This document shows, in pieces, positions 11,740 to 21,605 of a DNA stretch of 64,000 bases (positions are counted from its first letter, which is position 1; every line of letters starts with the position of its first letter). The stretch spans positions 1,178,001 to 1,242,000 of the forward strand of contig NW_026944385.1 in the NCBI RefSeq assembly GCF_033439725.1, read 5' to 3'. Position numbers and translations under genes: made by a program. The notes below the pieces were generated by a model. That model did no database searches. It saw only the letters and a list, made by a program, of their open reading frames with translations, and was not told the origin of the DNA. This DNA is from Neurospora tetraspora (lineage: Eukaryota > Ascomycota > Sordariomycetes > Sordariales > Sordariaceae).

Positions 11740-12660
11740 CGAGCCAGGTGGGGTGAATTCAGCTTCTACTTTTCGTCGAAGTCTGCTTTCGACTTCATTA
11801 CCGGTAATCTACCCAGCTTGGAACGGTTAAGCTGTTTTAACCGTTGGCTCTGAATTCCGCTCCCTTTTGAGCTTAAGCGTTGAGATATCTTAAGCGTTGA
11901 GATATCTTAAGCGTTGAAAGCCAGTGCCTACACCTGATTGGCTAGATGGCTCCCACTAATGCAAGCTTATTTGAAATCCGGCCTCCTATTGGCCAGACCC
12001 GCCCCCCTGGCCCGGCCGTCGCCCGCCTAAATCCAAAACTTAAGTACTTCGTCGCCCGCCCAGGTCCAAAACCACCAAGTCCAAAACCACCAAGTCCAAA
12101 ACCACCAAGTCCAAAACCACCAAGTCCAAAACCACCAAGTTCACCACCACCCACCATCACCACATTGTATCGCGGCCGTCGTCGTCGCTTTCGTCGTCGC
12201 CGCTATCGTTGGGGCAATTGAACCTGCGATGCGATTGAAGATGTCAGCTCTTAGAATCGAAACGAGGATGCAACTATACCTAGGAGTATAATAGCCGTCG
12301 TCGTCGTTGGTAGTGGTAGTAATGGTTGTAAGAGGAAATTTGGGACTTGGGGAACGGCGGACACTTCAGCTTTTTCACTTCATCAACCCCGCTTCTCTTA
12401 CTTTCTTTCTCCTTCTTTCTCTCCTCCTCTCTTTCCTCCTCTCTCTTCTTCCCCACCTTCCTCTTTCATTCATCGTGACTTCCTGGAATGGGAGTTTTTC
12501 ATCATTATTCAGGGTCTTGCAGCGGGCCGAGAGCTTAGCGTCCGCTCCCAGCCCAACGGTTAGGAATTCTCAACGCTTAAGGGCGTTGGCCTACGGTTAA
12601 CAGCGTTGTAATACGGTTAAGATATATTAAGCGTTCTACAGACCCCTATATTCCCGTTAA
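11740..12660. mobile_element. Possible non-autonomous insertion with inverted, repeat-rich ends
   Basis: Between the truncated member D and member E lies about 0.9 kb unlike its surroundings. The left end has aacggttaagctgttttaaccgtt-like inverted pairs and 2.5 copies of a 17-bp unit (ttaagcgttgagatatc, 11873-11922). The right end (about 12520-12650) carries the same words inverted (aacgcttaa, taacggtt-like) and a further ttaagcgtt. In between are a 15-bp tandem repeat and a long pyrimidine tract (about 12388-12475). No clean target duplication was found, so the ends and the element class are uncertain. Confidence 0.35.
12062..12141 (+). repeat. 15-bp tandem repeat, about 5 copies
   Basis: The unit aagtccaaaaccacc is repeated with almost no change. 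In one frame it would encode a PSPKP repeat within a 91-residue open frame (11946-12221). I see no other support for that frame and treat it as non-coding. Confidence 0.85.
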
Positions 12661-12919
12661 TGTTCCTCACGTGCTTCTCTTGGTCCACTGCAAGTGCCAT
12701 GTGCGAAGTGTGAAGCTTTCAAAAGTTGAATTGAATGCAAAGTTGGGGCTACGTCACCTAAGATTGCCCCCTCCTTCTCCTTCGCGGTTCTTAAGGCAAT
12801 CTCCTCCGTGCAACACCCACGCGCATCCATTTGCACCACAACTTCCATCTCTCGCAGAACCGCGCACATCGACCAACCACCATATCCTTCAACCACAGGT
12901 GATCGTCAACACCGACAAG

Positions 12920-13416
12920 ATGTCGTCTATTGGGCTTGACGTAATCATGATGAGTAAGTCGCTTTTCCACAGCTTGCTACCTAGCCACCCAGCTATCGCT
13001 CTCCCTCTCGTCAACCGTCACCACCAGGAGCACCTTCTAACGCGCCTTCCCCCATAACAGTCGAGTCGTACACCGACGATAAGGGGTACAGCGCCAATGA
13101 GCGTGTGGCTCTGGCCCATAACATCATTGAGGCTAGCAACCTCGATACCTACGAGAAGATCCGTCAGATGATGTTTTCCCTCCACGGGTATATCGTCAAC
13201 CTAGGAAAGACCTACTACAAGGCTCGCGACGTGGAGGAGCTGTTGACCATCCAGCGGCGCGAGCGCTTAGCTATCGAACTTCTTGGCTCGGCCAGCGGTA
13301 AGAGTCTATACTATGTCCTGTGTGCTCGTGGGAAGGCGGCTGACATTTAATGAACAGGTACCTCCCCCAAAAACAAGGAGGTCGACGTTCCTGTCCCTCC
13401 CTCTACTGAAAAGTAG
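12920..13416 (+). CDS. Island family member E (3 exons)
   Basis: Exons 12920-12953, 13061-13297 and 13358-13416, all junctions phase 1, product 109 residues. Exon 1 (MSSIGLDVIMM) has exactly the length of exon 1 in member C. Exon 2 encodes the helical domain (ESYTDDKGYSANERVALAHN..., then YEKIRQMMFSLHGY and RRERLAIELL). The last exon is short and charged. Intron 1 (gtaagtcgc start, cataacag end) aligns with those of A, C and D. A further exon-like piece at 13525-13577 (VVDENVEEKMTEGEMV) matches the C-terminal relic of member C but follows the stop, so either it is lost or a distal splice reaches it. Confidence 0.6.
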
Positions 13417-13524
13417 AACATGTACAGGTAAACAACTGAGTCCGGTGAGTAAAGCCAATTATGACCTTCTTACATGCAGTGTTTCGATTTCTGGGTGAAA
13501 GAGCTAATTCGGTTCATGCTGTAG

Positions 13525-13577
13525 TCGTTGTTGACGAGAACGTCGAGGAGAAAATGACCGAAGGGGAGATGGTCTAG
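13525..13577 (+). pseudogene. Relic last exon downstream of member E
   Basis: Follows a good acceptor (gctgtag) and encodes an acidic peptide starting VVDENVEE and ending at TAG 13575-13577. It is homologous to the piece at 11168-11238. No in-frame donor connects it to member E, whose own stop is at 13414. Confidence 0.4.
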
Positions 13578-13804
13578 GTTGTGTCTTAAGCACACCGGAG
13601 TTTCCAGACTATTCTTTTCTGAGGTACCTCTATCTTCCACTTGTCATAGCCAACTACAGGTAGGTACCTACCTATCCCGCGCCAGTCATTAGAAGAGCTG
13701 CGGGGAAGTAAACATCAATGATGACTCTGTAGCTTGGGACGTTCCATTTAATCTTCCGTTGCCGACTTCGATTGGTGTGATATCTTGATACCCGATGATG
13801 TTGT

Positions 13805-13882
13805 CACGACGCCAAGTCGTATGAGAACGACGATGAGCCCATCACGGACGACGAGGAGGATGTAGTTATGGGAGGCATCTGA
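13805..13882 (+). pseudogene. Isolated acidic exon relic
   Basis: A short open stretch ending TGA encodes YENDDEPITDDEEDVVMGG, with composition like the acidic tails of members A and C. No domain exon lies before it. It is probably the remains of one more family copy. Confidence 0.25.
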
Positions 13883-14383
13883 CTCAATTTCTGACGTGTC
13901 ATGTTCAGCACAATGTCATTGTTCATGTTTCACAGTGGACACGCCGATGGATCTATAATGCGTTTCTCTACCTCTATGCTCCTTTGAGTAGCATAATGCC
14001 CTTGTTCTAGTGTAACTTGATAATTTCAACAAAGAACGCCTTTGGAACCCCTAACCCCTAACGCCGGAGAACGAAGCAGAAGGATTTGATGCTACTCCCA
14101 CCGCAATCCATTGGACTTCCATCACATCCCAATTAAACCAATCCATTCCATAGTATGCCTTCCATCTCCCCAAACGCAAACCCAGGATAGATATCCCCTC
14201 CGTCCACTGACACATAACTCCCGTCGATGGCACCCTCAATATCGAATATGTTCGCAAAATCTCGTCGTCAATGGCAACGGTTGCCACTCTCCTAGTACGA
14301 AATCTTCGTAACTCAAACTGATGCGATCTGCGGGGCACGTCTCGGTCGGTGACAAGGTGAACGATAGTGTATGGGTACGGAGC

Positions 14384-15474
14384 CTAATCGCGAGCGACGA
14401 TCATATCGAAGACCTCTATAAAGTTGACTCGTTAGTTTGAAGGTACGCTCCAGAGGATTTGTATGAGGTACGTACCTAGGGAGCCCAACATACCACAATG
14501 GATTTGGATAATAGCGCGGAGGAACTTCCTCTGCAGTTCCAGGCGCTCATAGGCCATTCCGCGCGGGATGTTGTGCATATATGCTGGATTTCCCTTGATG
14601 ACGGTATCCAATCGCTCCAAGATCGTTTGTGCGGCGCTTCTGACTACAGCGGGGCTGGTGCCAGTCCTATAGGCGTGCTTGAACCACTTGACCGCTTCGG
14701 CGAGGATCTCCGCTGAGGAGGGCGGTATTCCTCCATTGGCATCAGTCATGTCGCTGACTATCGTGATTGTTAGAGACACAGTAGAAACGAAGAAGCTCGG
14801 CGCGTGGTGAGGGAGGACTTACTGATCACATCGACGGGGAGGATTTGCAAGTGGTGAAGGACGCGAGCAGGCGGAAGATGGAGGATGATTTCTGGGGTCG
14901 GTCAGTAGGTACATACGCAGCGGTGGAACACCCTAGACGGGAAGATACTTGTGACGAACCGTTACAAGCACAGGAGTATATCGCTGGGCTAGGTAGAACA
15001 ACGGTAGTAGTAGCCGAAAGGTACTGATTGATTGTAGAAGCTATTGCTTGCTGAAGAGCCGGTATTCAAGAGGCCTGGGGAGGCCGTCTTATATACTGGC
15101 CTTCATGGACCCGTCAATCCGGACCCGTGGACCCGAACCTCCGTATCGGGTCCTACCTGATTGGTCCCGTTGGTTCTATCTGATCTAGCTTACATAAGGG
15201 ATCCTTGATTGGATCGTAACAATACTGAATACTCACTCTTGGCCTTAACGGCAGTCTTTCCTGGAGTAATGGCGTTCGGGGTGACTTTGTCGGCCGGCTT
15301 AGCGATGGTTGCGGAAACAGGCTCGGGAAGGAGGAGCCATGACTCGTCCTCGTCCGCGGCGACATTCTCCTCTGCAATGGCGACCTTTGCGTTGTCGACA
15401 GCTACTTCCTCGAGCTTCTGGCCCCGCGCCTTGGTAGCGGTGGCGCTCCGTGTGGTGTATTTCGTGCGCGCCAT
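14384..15474 (-). CDS. Island family member F (4 exons, solo LTR inside intron 1)
   Basis: Exons from the start: 15474-15237, 14891-14823, 14757-14494 and 14415-14384, every junction phase 1, 200 residues. Exon 1 begins MARTKYTTRS and contains DEDESWLLLPEP near residue 45. Exon 2 ends ILPVDVI, the family exon-2 motif. Exon 3 encodes the helical domain (IPPSSAEILAEAVKWFKHA, AAQTILERLD, ERLELQRKFLRAIIQI). The last exon is only ten codons. Intron 1 is 345 bases because it contains a 272-bp solo LTR; without it the intron would be about 68 bases. Branch sites ctgac and ctaac precede the acceptors. F is divergent from member G, 554 bases away, its closest relative in exons 1-3. The function is unknown. 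Confidence 0.7.
14950..15221 (-). mobile_element. Solo LTR 1, inside intron 1 of member F
   Basis: A 272-bp segment that on the minus strand begins TGTTACGATCCAAT and ends GGTTCGTCACA. It is flanked by the direct 5-bp repeat AGTAT (15222-15226 and 14945-14949 on that strand). TG...CA ends, 5-bp duplication, an internal tatataag box and a second copy at 36208 identify it as a solo LTR left by recombination between LTRs. No internal element sequence is present. The exact duplication suggests moderate or young age. Confidence 0.85.
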
Positions 15475-16028
15475 GGTGAAGATGTAAGCAGTTCTGCCGA
15501 TGATATGTTGTTCTGTGTTTGGGTTGGGTGCTAGATTGAGAATCGAGGTATCTCGAAGGTGGTGGTGAGAGGTGAGGGTGCAGACCGAGATGTTGCGACC
15601 GCGAGCGACGGGATAAACACGCGAGCCTGAAAAGGAGGGGGAGGGGTGGAGAGTAAAGGTTTTACATCGGGTGTTCGGTGAATTACCCAAGAGTCGCAAA
15701 GATGGAAAGAACAACCCCACGATCAAGGTCCTATACGGTGAACACCAGGCCTGTTTGGCGACCGTGAAGTGTGAACAACCTGCTTGTAACCATTCACATC
15801 GGAACTTCAGGCTCGGGCTCAGCCCTGGGGTCTCAGGTTCTCTCCAGGTGCACTTCCAGAGTCGCATGTCACTTGGTGACTATATAAAACACCATCTGCT
15901 CACCACGCTCTTCCACTTTCTTACACCTCAACACCATCCACCAGGACTTGCGCACCAGCTCACCCAACTTTTCACCTCACCTTGAACCCAACGAAATCAC
16001 TACCGACTCCAGTCTTAACATCACAACC
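15475..16028. promoter_or_regulatory. Shared divergent promoter region of members F and G
   Basis: 554 bases between the two start codons. A TATA-like tatataaa lies at 15881-15888, 141 bases before the ATG of G. No gene is seen in between. The two genes are likely co-regulated, but nothing identifies the regulator. Confidence 0.45.
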
Positions 16029-16926
16029 ATGGTCCGCGTAAAGATTTCAACCAAACCGCCTCCGCACTGGAAGGTGCACTCGCCGGCCGCGAGGAAGCGT
16101 CAACAGACCAAGAAGGGTCAACAGTCCAAGGTCGACAACGACGTCCGAGATGACGAGAGCTGGCTTCTTCTCCCCGAGCCTGCAGCAGACGCCATGAATC
16201 TAGAGGTTGACAAGCCGACAAAAGGTAAGCGAGAATCCAGTGTGCTATTTATGGTGCTCATAAACTGATCCTGAAAGTTCTAGTTGTCATTCCCACTTCT
16301 CTTCCTGCCTCACGCTTGCACGCAGCCATGGAGATGATTCCAGTTGAGGACATTGGTAAGTCGTCCACGTCGACTTCCAGCACCCCATCCTGTGCTTTTC
16401 TGCGTGTTGAACATTCGATCGCTAACGTCCAGACAACAGTTGGCCGAATGTACCATCTCGGCTGTCCCCCTAGCAACAAAGAGCTGGTGGCCGATGCGAC
16501 TGTCTTCGTTGAGGAAGCTGCCAAACTCGAGGCCACAGGGGAAATCAAGGAGGCAGCGATCACCATCCTGGAAGACTTGGCGTTCACGATCAATGACCGT
16601 GGCACTGGAGCTTATCCAGTGGGCCAACAATACGAATTCCTGAAGAAGCAGGTCACCTTCCTCGGCGCCATTATTCAGCTCATTGAGCGCCCTCCAAAAC
16701 CAGGTATGTTGTCCTTTCAGTCTCCCCAAACAGCCCCTCGAGGAGGCCATGGTGCCAGGACCCCCCTCAATATCGCCGACCATTGCTACAGTCTTACTGA
16801 CACTCTTTCCCGCCTCTAGTTACCGTTGAGCCCGCTACCGCGAAGCCCGTCCCAAAGCGTGTGTCCCAATTGCGACCCGACATTCCAAAGACCGATCGCG
16901 TCCTCCGGTCAAGAGCCGCGAAGTAG
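16029..16926 (+). CDS. Island family member G (4 exons)
   Basis: Exons 16029-16224, 16284-16355, 16440-16703 and 16820-16926, all phase 1, 212 residues. Exon 1 starts MVRVKIST, is lysine/arginine-rich, and contains DDESWLLLPEP as in member F. Exon 2 (VIPTSLPASRLHAAMEM, then IPVEDI) aligns with exon 2 of F and L. Exon 3 has exactly the same length as that of F (264 bases) and the same helical pattern (CPPSNKELVADATVFVEEA, AAITILEDL, YEFLKKQVTFLGAIIQLIE). The last exon is basic (PKRVSQLRPDIPK, LRSRAAK), suggesting nucleic-acid or nuclear association, which is inference. This is one of the clearest models of the family. Confidence 0.75.
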
Positions 16927-17599
16927 TAGTTGTCGTGTACGACATTGAGAAATCCGGCAAATGGTCTCCGCTCAAGAGTCAACAGGGCATATTCGACCAA
17001 ATACCGTCAGAGTAGCATGTATAGAAGCAGAATATGAGGGCCAAAAACCTCCCGAACTACCCCAGCCGTTTCGCGCCGGGAACTTTGGGAGACCAGGAAA
17101 TACTTGAGACCATAGAATGGGATGGACTACCGATATGTTTCGAGGGACGATGGACTAATGTTCCGATCGAGGGCAGGACAAAGGATATGGGATGACAACT
17201 GTGGAAGGGATCAGAAGGACAGAGGAATGAAAGGACACGTGTAGTAGGAGGAATAGCCTAACGACATCTGCTTAGTCTGCTCTATTTTGTAGCAAAATGG
17301 TGCTTAACGTGTTGATATCCCCAATGATAAACTTGCATGCTTGTGATATTTCTTCCTCAGTACCTTTATCACATTGGCCTCGTCAAATTCAGCCTAGGTC
17401 AGGGTTATGTTATTAACACCCAGCGGCGTCTCCGTAAAGGCGGAATGAGTACATAATGGTTCCCACGGGACATGGGCCCGCGGTCATAGCATGATCTCAG
17501 ACCAGAATGCATCATACTTGCAAGGACGGACGGCCGCGAAAATCAAGGCAAGTGTAAGGTACCTCTAGCTTCCACAGGGGCAGCTACAAAACGGAGACG
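16927..17599. other. Intergenic, nothing recognised
   Basis: Convergent 3' region of member G and the coiled-coil gene at 17600. A tacctcta word at about 17563 and its context (ggtacctctagcttccac) resemble 13622-13640 after member E, so this may hold family 3' flank sequence. Confidence 0.3.
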
Positions 17600-18167
17600 C
17601 TACGAGGGGATATCGTAGCCGGCGGGGATAGTAGACCAACAAAGTAGACCGCCCTCCTGGTCATCGTCAAGGTCATTGTCGCTGACTCTGGATGTATTTG
17701 GCAACACATTTAGTACAACGAATGTACTTACGTGAATCTTGTCTTTCAGCTCCTTCTCCGTGGGAGCTTTGTCCCGCTCATTCATCAGGCGCTTCAGTTC
17801 TTTTTTCATCTTCTTGATCTTGCTCTTGAACTTCTTTTGCGCTTTTTTGTGCCTCTCCTTGGCCATGATCTTTTCGGACACGGTGTTCTATACAAATGTA
17901 CCGATTAGTAACCGACTTATGCACATTATACTAATAATAAGATTTACTTACGTTGAGGCAGTTCACCTTTTCATCGACCCTGCGCTGGACCGCCTTTATC
18001 ATCAGTGTTAGCTAAACGTGTGTGTAGGCACTCGCTGGGTTAGTGTCCTTGCATGATATTGTACATACCTCTCTTGTACCCTCGTAGCTTGATGTGGCTT
18101 GGTCGTCCTCATCGTCAAAGTCGGTCGTGGCTGCTATAACAGCCGCCCTTGCTCTGGTCGTAACCAT
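17600..18167 (-). CDS. Small lysine-rich coiled-coil protein (4 exons)
   Basis: Exons from the start: 18167-18069, 17993-17952, 17887-17732 and 17656-17600; all junctions are phase 0, unlike the rest of the island. The product is 117 residues. Residues 1-33 start MVTTRARA and turn acidic (DFDDEDDQ). Residues 48-99 are strongly basic and helical (AKERHKKAQKKFKSKIKK, MKKELKRLMNERDK), a likely coiled coil. The last exon is hydrophobic and the least certain, since an earlier acceptor gives a stop. The different phase and lack of the helical-domain pattern argue that it is a separate gene, although the MVTTRARA start resembles N-termini of other island members. Confidence 0.5.
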
Positions 18168-18521
18168 GGCTGCGATTGATGTATAGGGGCCCGGACAACC
18201 ATCGAGAGAAGAGGAACAAAATCAGAGAGAACTCAGAGAACAAAATCAGAGAGAACAAAATCAGAGAGGACAAGGAGGGCAAGTAAAATATCCAGTAGCG
18301 GCAGCAGCAGAGTGGCTTTCGGTCCACCCTTGGCGGATCGACTGGACCACCAGCAACATTCCGCTCTACTCTTCTCCATCGATTATCCAAGACCTCTCAT
18401 AACACCTCAGCTGCAATGACCGCTCAACCTCAACACCAACAGAGCAAGTCCCTCGGGCCCTGTCGGAAACTTGGAGCCATTTCAAGAACGCGAGAAGCAG
18501 AGCTCACCAGGTAATCCAAGG

Positions 18522-18860
18522 TCATCTATGTCGTCGTTCGGAATGGGACCGGTACTCCCAAAGTATCAACATCAACCCAAGGCTCAATACGAATTCCTGT
18601 CGAAAAATGAACCTGCGAATCCAGTTGATTGCTTGGCCGGGAACGTCTTCGAATTTGACTTCGAATACAGGCATAAGAACCTTGGGGATGTCGCAGTCCT
18701 CATCCCAATGATCAAACTGACGATGTCTCACTCGGTGTAAAATTCTGAGGAAATGGTGATCCGGCGACTCCCTCAACATCTCGTCGTCGAGCTCAGAGTC
18801 GGCTGACATGCTGATGGAGGGGTCGTTAGGGTTGGGTCTGGCATCAGGTTTGCGAGGCAT
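18522..18860 (-). CDS. Island family member I (single exon)
   Basis: 112 residues from ATG at 18860. The N-terminus is proline/acid-rich (MPRKPDARPNPND, DSELDDEML). The rest fits the helical domain by pattern: HHFLRILHRVRHRQFDHW, then a variable middle, then IFRQEFVLSLGLMLIL, comparable to LQRKFLRAIIQI in member F. An in-frame segment from gttctt to cgacag could be an intron but need not be. Similarity to the family is weak and by pattern only. Confidence 0.45.
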   Translation of the reverse strand: MPRKPDARPNPNDPSISMSADSELDDEMLRESPDHHFLRILHRVRHRQFDHWDEDCDIPKVLMPVFEVKFEDVPGQAINWIRRFIFRQEFVLSLGLMLILWEYRSHSERRHR

Positions 18861-19312
18861 GATGATGTAGAGCGTGAGGGGGTTAAGTCGAGAGTTTGAA
18901 GCGGAGCCGAATGCTGGGTGCCGTTTGCGAGAGCTTTTATTGTGGATGAAGTTGAGAGAGAGAGAAAGGAGTTGAGGAGGGGGGAAGTGGAGGGCAGAAT
19001 TTGCAAGATGCTACAGGCAAGGCGTCTAAAAGAGATGACGGAGCAGCTGGCTCAGTCACAGCGCCGACAGGCTGAACTAAACGACCAGGTGCACGGAGTC
19101 AAAAGGTGGTGCGTGGAGCAAAGAGGGATGGTGCGATGAGTTAAGTTTCTTCGTTTAAAGACGTTATATTTTCTGGTACTGACCTAGGACCATATCTGGT
19201 AGACATTGGCATTTCTTCTCACGAGGTTTATGCTGTACATGACGAGTGGACGGGCAAGATGGAAGGCAATGGCTGTTGTACATTCTACCGTATCTACCCC
19301 TATCGTACAAAA

Positions 19313-20818
19313 CTATTTCCATCGGCCACGAAGCGTTCTGTTCCTATTGTTGGTAAAGAGTGTTAGCACGGCTCCTCAACCCAGTGGAGCGGATGGACAG
19401 CAGCTGGGAATACGTTACATGGTTACAAATGCGAGACTTACTTAACAAGCTCCTTAAGAAAGACTTGTTGTAGTCTGAGCTTCAACACCTCCGACGCCAG
19501 CTCAAAGCGGTCGGCGCAATTCTTCCCCTGGAGCTCATTGATCCTGTCTAGGATATCAAAGCTCAGCGTGAATGCTGCCTTCTTCACCGCTTGTGCCGTC
19601 TCATTCTCGTGGGCATTAGCCAAGAATCTGCGAGCCTCGGCCGATACCTCTTCCGGGGTCGGTGACAGCAGCCGCTCCAAGCTCTCGGCGAACAAGCGGT
19701 TGACTTAGATGAGAGAAATTAGTGGGAGTTCCAAAGTGGATCAAGGGCAGCATGAATGAGGCAGGGGAGATATCTGAAGGGAATGGGAACTTACTGATCT
19801 CGGCGACTGGGACCAATTGAGCGGCAACCGCGATACGCGCGCTGCGCCGATCTTTGTCGCCACTGGGCACCGCGACTTGCTCTGGAACGTCTTCGCTGGT
19901 GACAGGCTCTGACAGCTTGGGGGCTACGTCCTCCTCGGCCTGACACGCAGTGGCTCTACCAGTAGCCGGAACGGCGATCGGAGCAGATTCCGGAGCGGGT
20001 GCTGGAGCATATGCCGGAGCGGTTGCCGGAGCGGTTGCCGGAGCATATGTCGGAGCGGTAGCCGGAGCGTATGCCGGAGCGGTAGCCGGAGCGTATGCCG
20101 GAGCGGCTGCTGGAGCATATTCCGGAGCGGTTGCTGGAGCATATGCTAGAGCGTTGGCGGCAATGGTGGGAAGATTGGCCGGAATACTGGCGGCTTGAAC
20201 ACTGGCGAGTGGGAAGAAGCGCGCACTGCCCCGTCGAGTAGCAGGCTCGACGTTCTTCTGGGTTTCCTTAACAACCGTGGGGACCGAGACTAGCTGCGGG
20301 ATGTTTTCGTCGTCGACAGGCTCAAACAGTGCCGGGTCTAACATTTCCATGTCTCCATGTTCCTCGTCTTCAAAGGCCATGGCGATAACAGTAGGCAAAG
20401 CGGCGGCGGTAGCAGTCGCCGGGGCAGTGGCCGGAGCAGATGCTGGAGCGGTGATGATCTCAGGGTCCGTGGTGGTGTCGGGGGTGGCAGCGTTGGTTGC
20501 AGCCCTGGCGGCAGCCCTAGTGACCCTCCTGGTAATGGGCGTGGTGATAGCTCTTGTGGTAGCTCTCGTAGCAGGTCTGGCGGAAGCGTTGGGGGTTGCG
20601 CTGTTGGTAGCGTTGGTGGGCATATGGGCCGGAATGTCGGCCGGAACACTGTCATCTTGTGTGATCTCGCCAGTCTCACGGCGGCGCTCCAGCTCCTTTT
20701 GACGCTCCAGCTTCTTAAGCCTGCGACGCTCTTCGCGACGCTGGCGCCGGTGGAGGAGCTGGCTCCAGTCCGTGATCTCCTCTCCGATACGCTCTTTGAC
20801 ATACTTGACACGGGCCAT
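19313..20818 (-). CDS. Island family member J, long proline/alanine-repeat N-terminus (3 exons)
   Basis: Exons from the start: 20818-19795, 19703-19442 and 19343-19313, 438 residues, the largest member. Residues 1-55 are basic (MARVKYVKERIGEE, RRQRREERRRLKKLERQK). Residues 60-300 are low-complexity Ala/Pro/Thr, including about seven repeats of APATAPAYAP. Exon 1 ends RRSARIAVAAQLVPVAEI, so the usual exon-2 motif is fused to exon 1. Exon 2 is the helical domain (PTPEEVSAEARRFLANAHE, VKKAAFTLSFDILDRI, VLKLRLQQVFLKEL). The last exon is ten codons (NRTLRGRWK), reached by a phase-2 junction after a canonical ctaac branch and caatag acceptor. Composition suggests a nuclear, largely disordered protein. 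Confidence 0.65.
19975..20150 (-). repeat. Imperfect repeat encoding APATAPAYAP in member J
   Basis: Units of about 30 bases built from gccggagcggt and gccggagcatat, varying by a few bases. They translate on the minus strand to alternating APATAP and AYAP/TYAP. Copy number is likely to vary between strains. Confidence 0.8.
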
Positions 20819-21605
20819 TTTGATTGCTTGTGATTGTTGTTTGCGCGTGGGCAGTTTGATGGTTGTTGCGTGATTGAAGATCGGCTATCTTGCTGTGCGA
20901 TGTTGGGAAATCTTTTGGGGTTAGGTGGAAGTTCTTGGTGGTGGGATTTAAGGTAGTGAGGGAGGGGAGATGGGGATGGGACGGGACGAACCTGTCCGCC
21001 TAGCCTTCGAGTGGATGTCAATTCGAGCGACCAACCCCCGGGCCGGCAACACTCGTAGACCCTGTCAGGTGGGAGAACCTTGGGGCGTCCTACGTGCACT
21101 TTCGAGTCGAAATCCCCTTCACTGGAGGTACCCGCAGACCCTTTGGAAAAGAGATGACTGATGTCAAGACTGACGATGACCAAAGTCTTCATTAGAACTT
21201 TGCCGTCATCATATTAGGTGACTCTGTACCAGGCAGTGGCTCAACTGTTACATGTACTCACAGAGTCGATTATCCATCGCTGGTGCAAGCGCTGTCTCTT
21301 TTTATGATTGCTGCGGTTTGAAGCCCAGTGCAATCTCGTTGCGTGTTCAATAAAAACATGTATAGACATCAATATCAAGACAATGGTTTGCAGTGAGATG
21401 CCACAAACACTATCCGTGTGGCAGCCATCCGTGTTTCCAACGACAGAGTTATCACAACAGATGTAAATACAGAGGAGGACCATGCCACTAAGCATGGCCA
21501 TAGTTTCGTGGTTAATTCATGGGGCTTAACCAATTTCGGTTCGTCCATGCATAGAAATATGCGCGACTCATAGAACTCCTCTCTGGCCTTCTCGCTAGAG
21601 ATTGC
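20819..21605. other. Intergenic, nothing recognised
   Basis: Upstream of member J. Only short unsupported frames are present. No TATA or known motif stands out. Confidence 0.4.

Noticed and set aside
11946-12221. Proline/lysine repeat protein (PSPKP repeats)
   Set aside because: The repeat is a 15-bp minisatellite open in several frames on both strands; no start context, intron or homologous copy supports translation.
14051-14338. 95-residue minus-strand frame after member F
   Set aside because: It lies beyond the F stop, has no splice link to F and no resemblance to other family tails; kept only as an unexplained open frame.
18918-19139. Charged 73-residue plus-strand frame with coiled-coil look
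   Set aside because: Short, no intron or family signature, and lies over the promoter of member I on the other strand.
20338-21192. 284-residue minus-strand frame overlapping the start of member J
   Set aside because: It reads the low-complexity exon of J in a second frame; GC-rich repeats keep several frames open.
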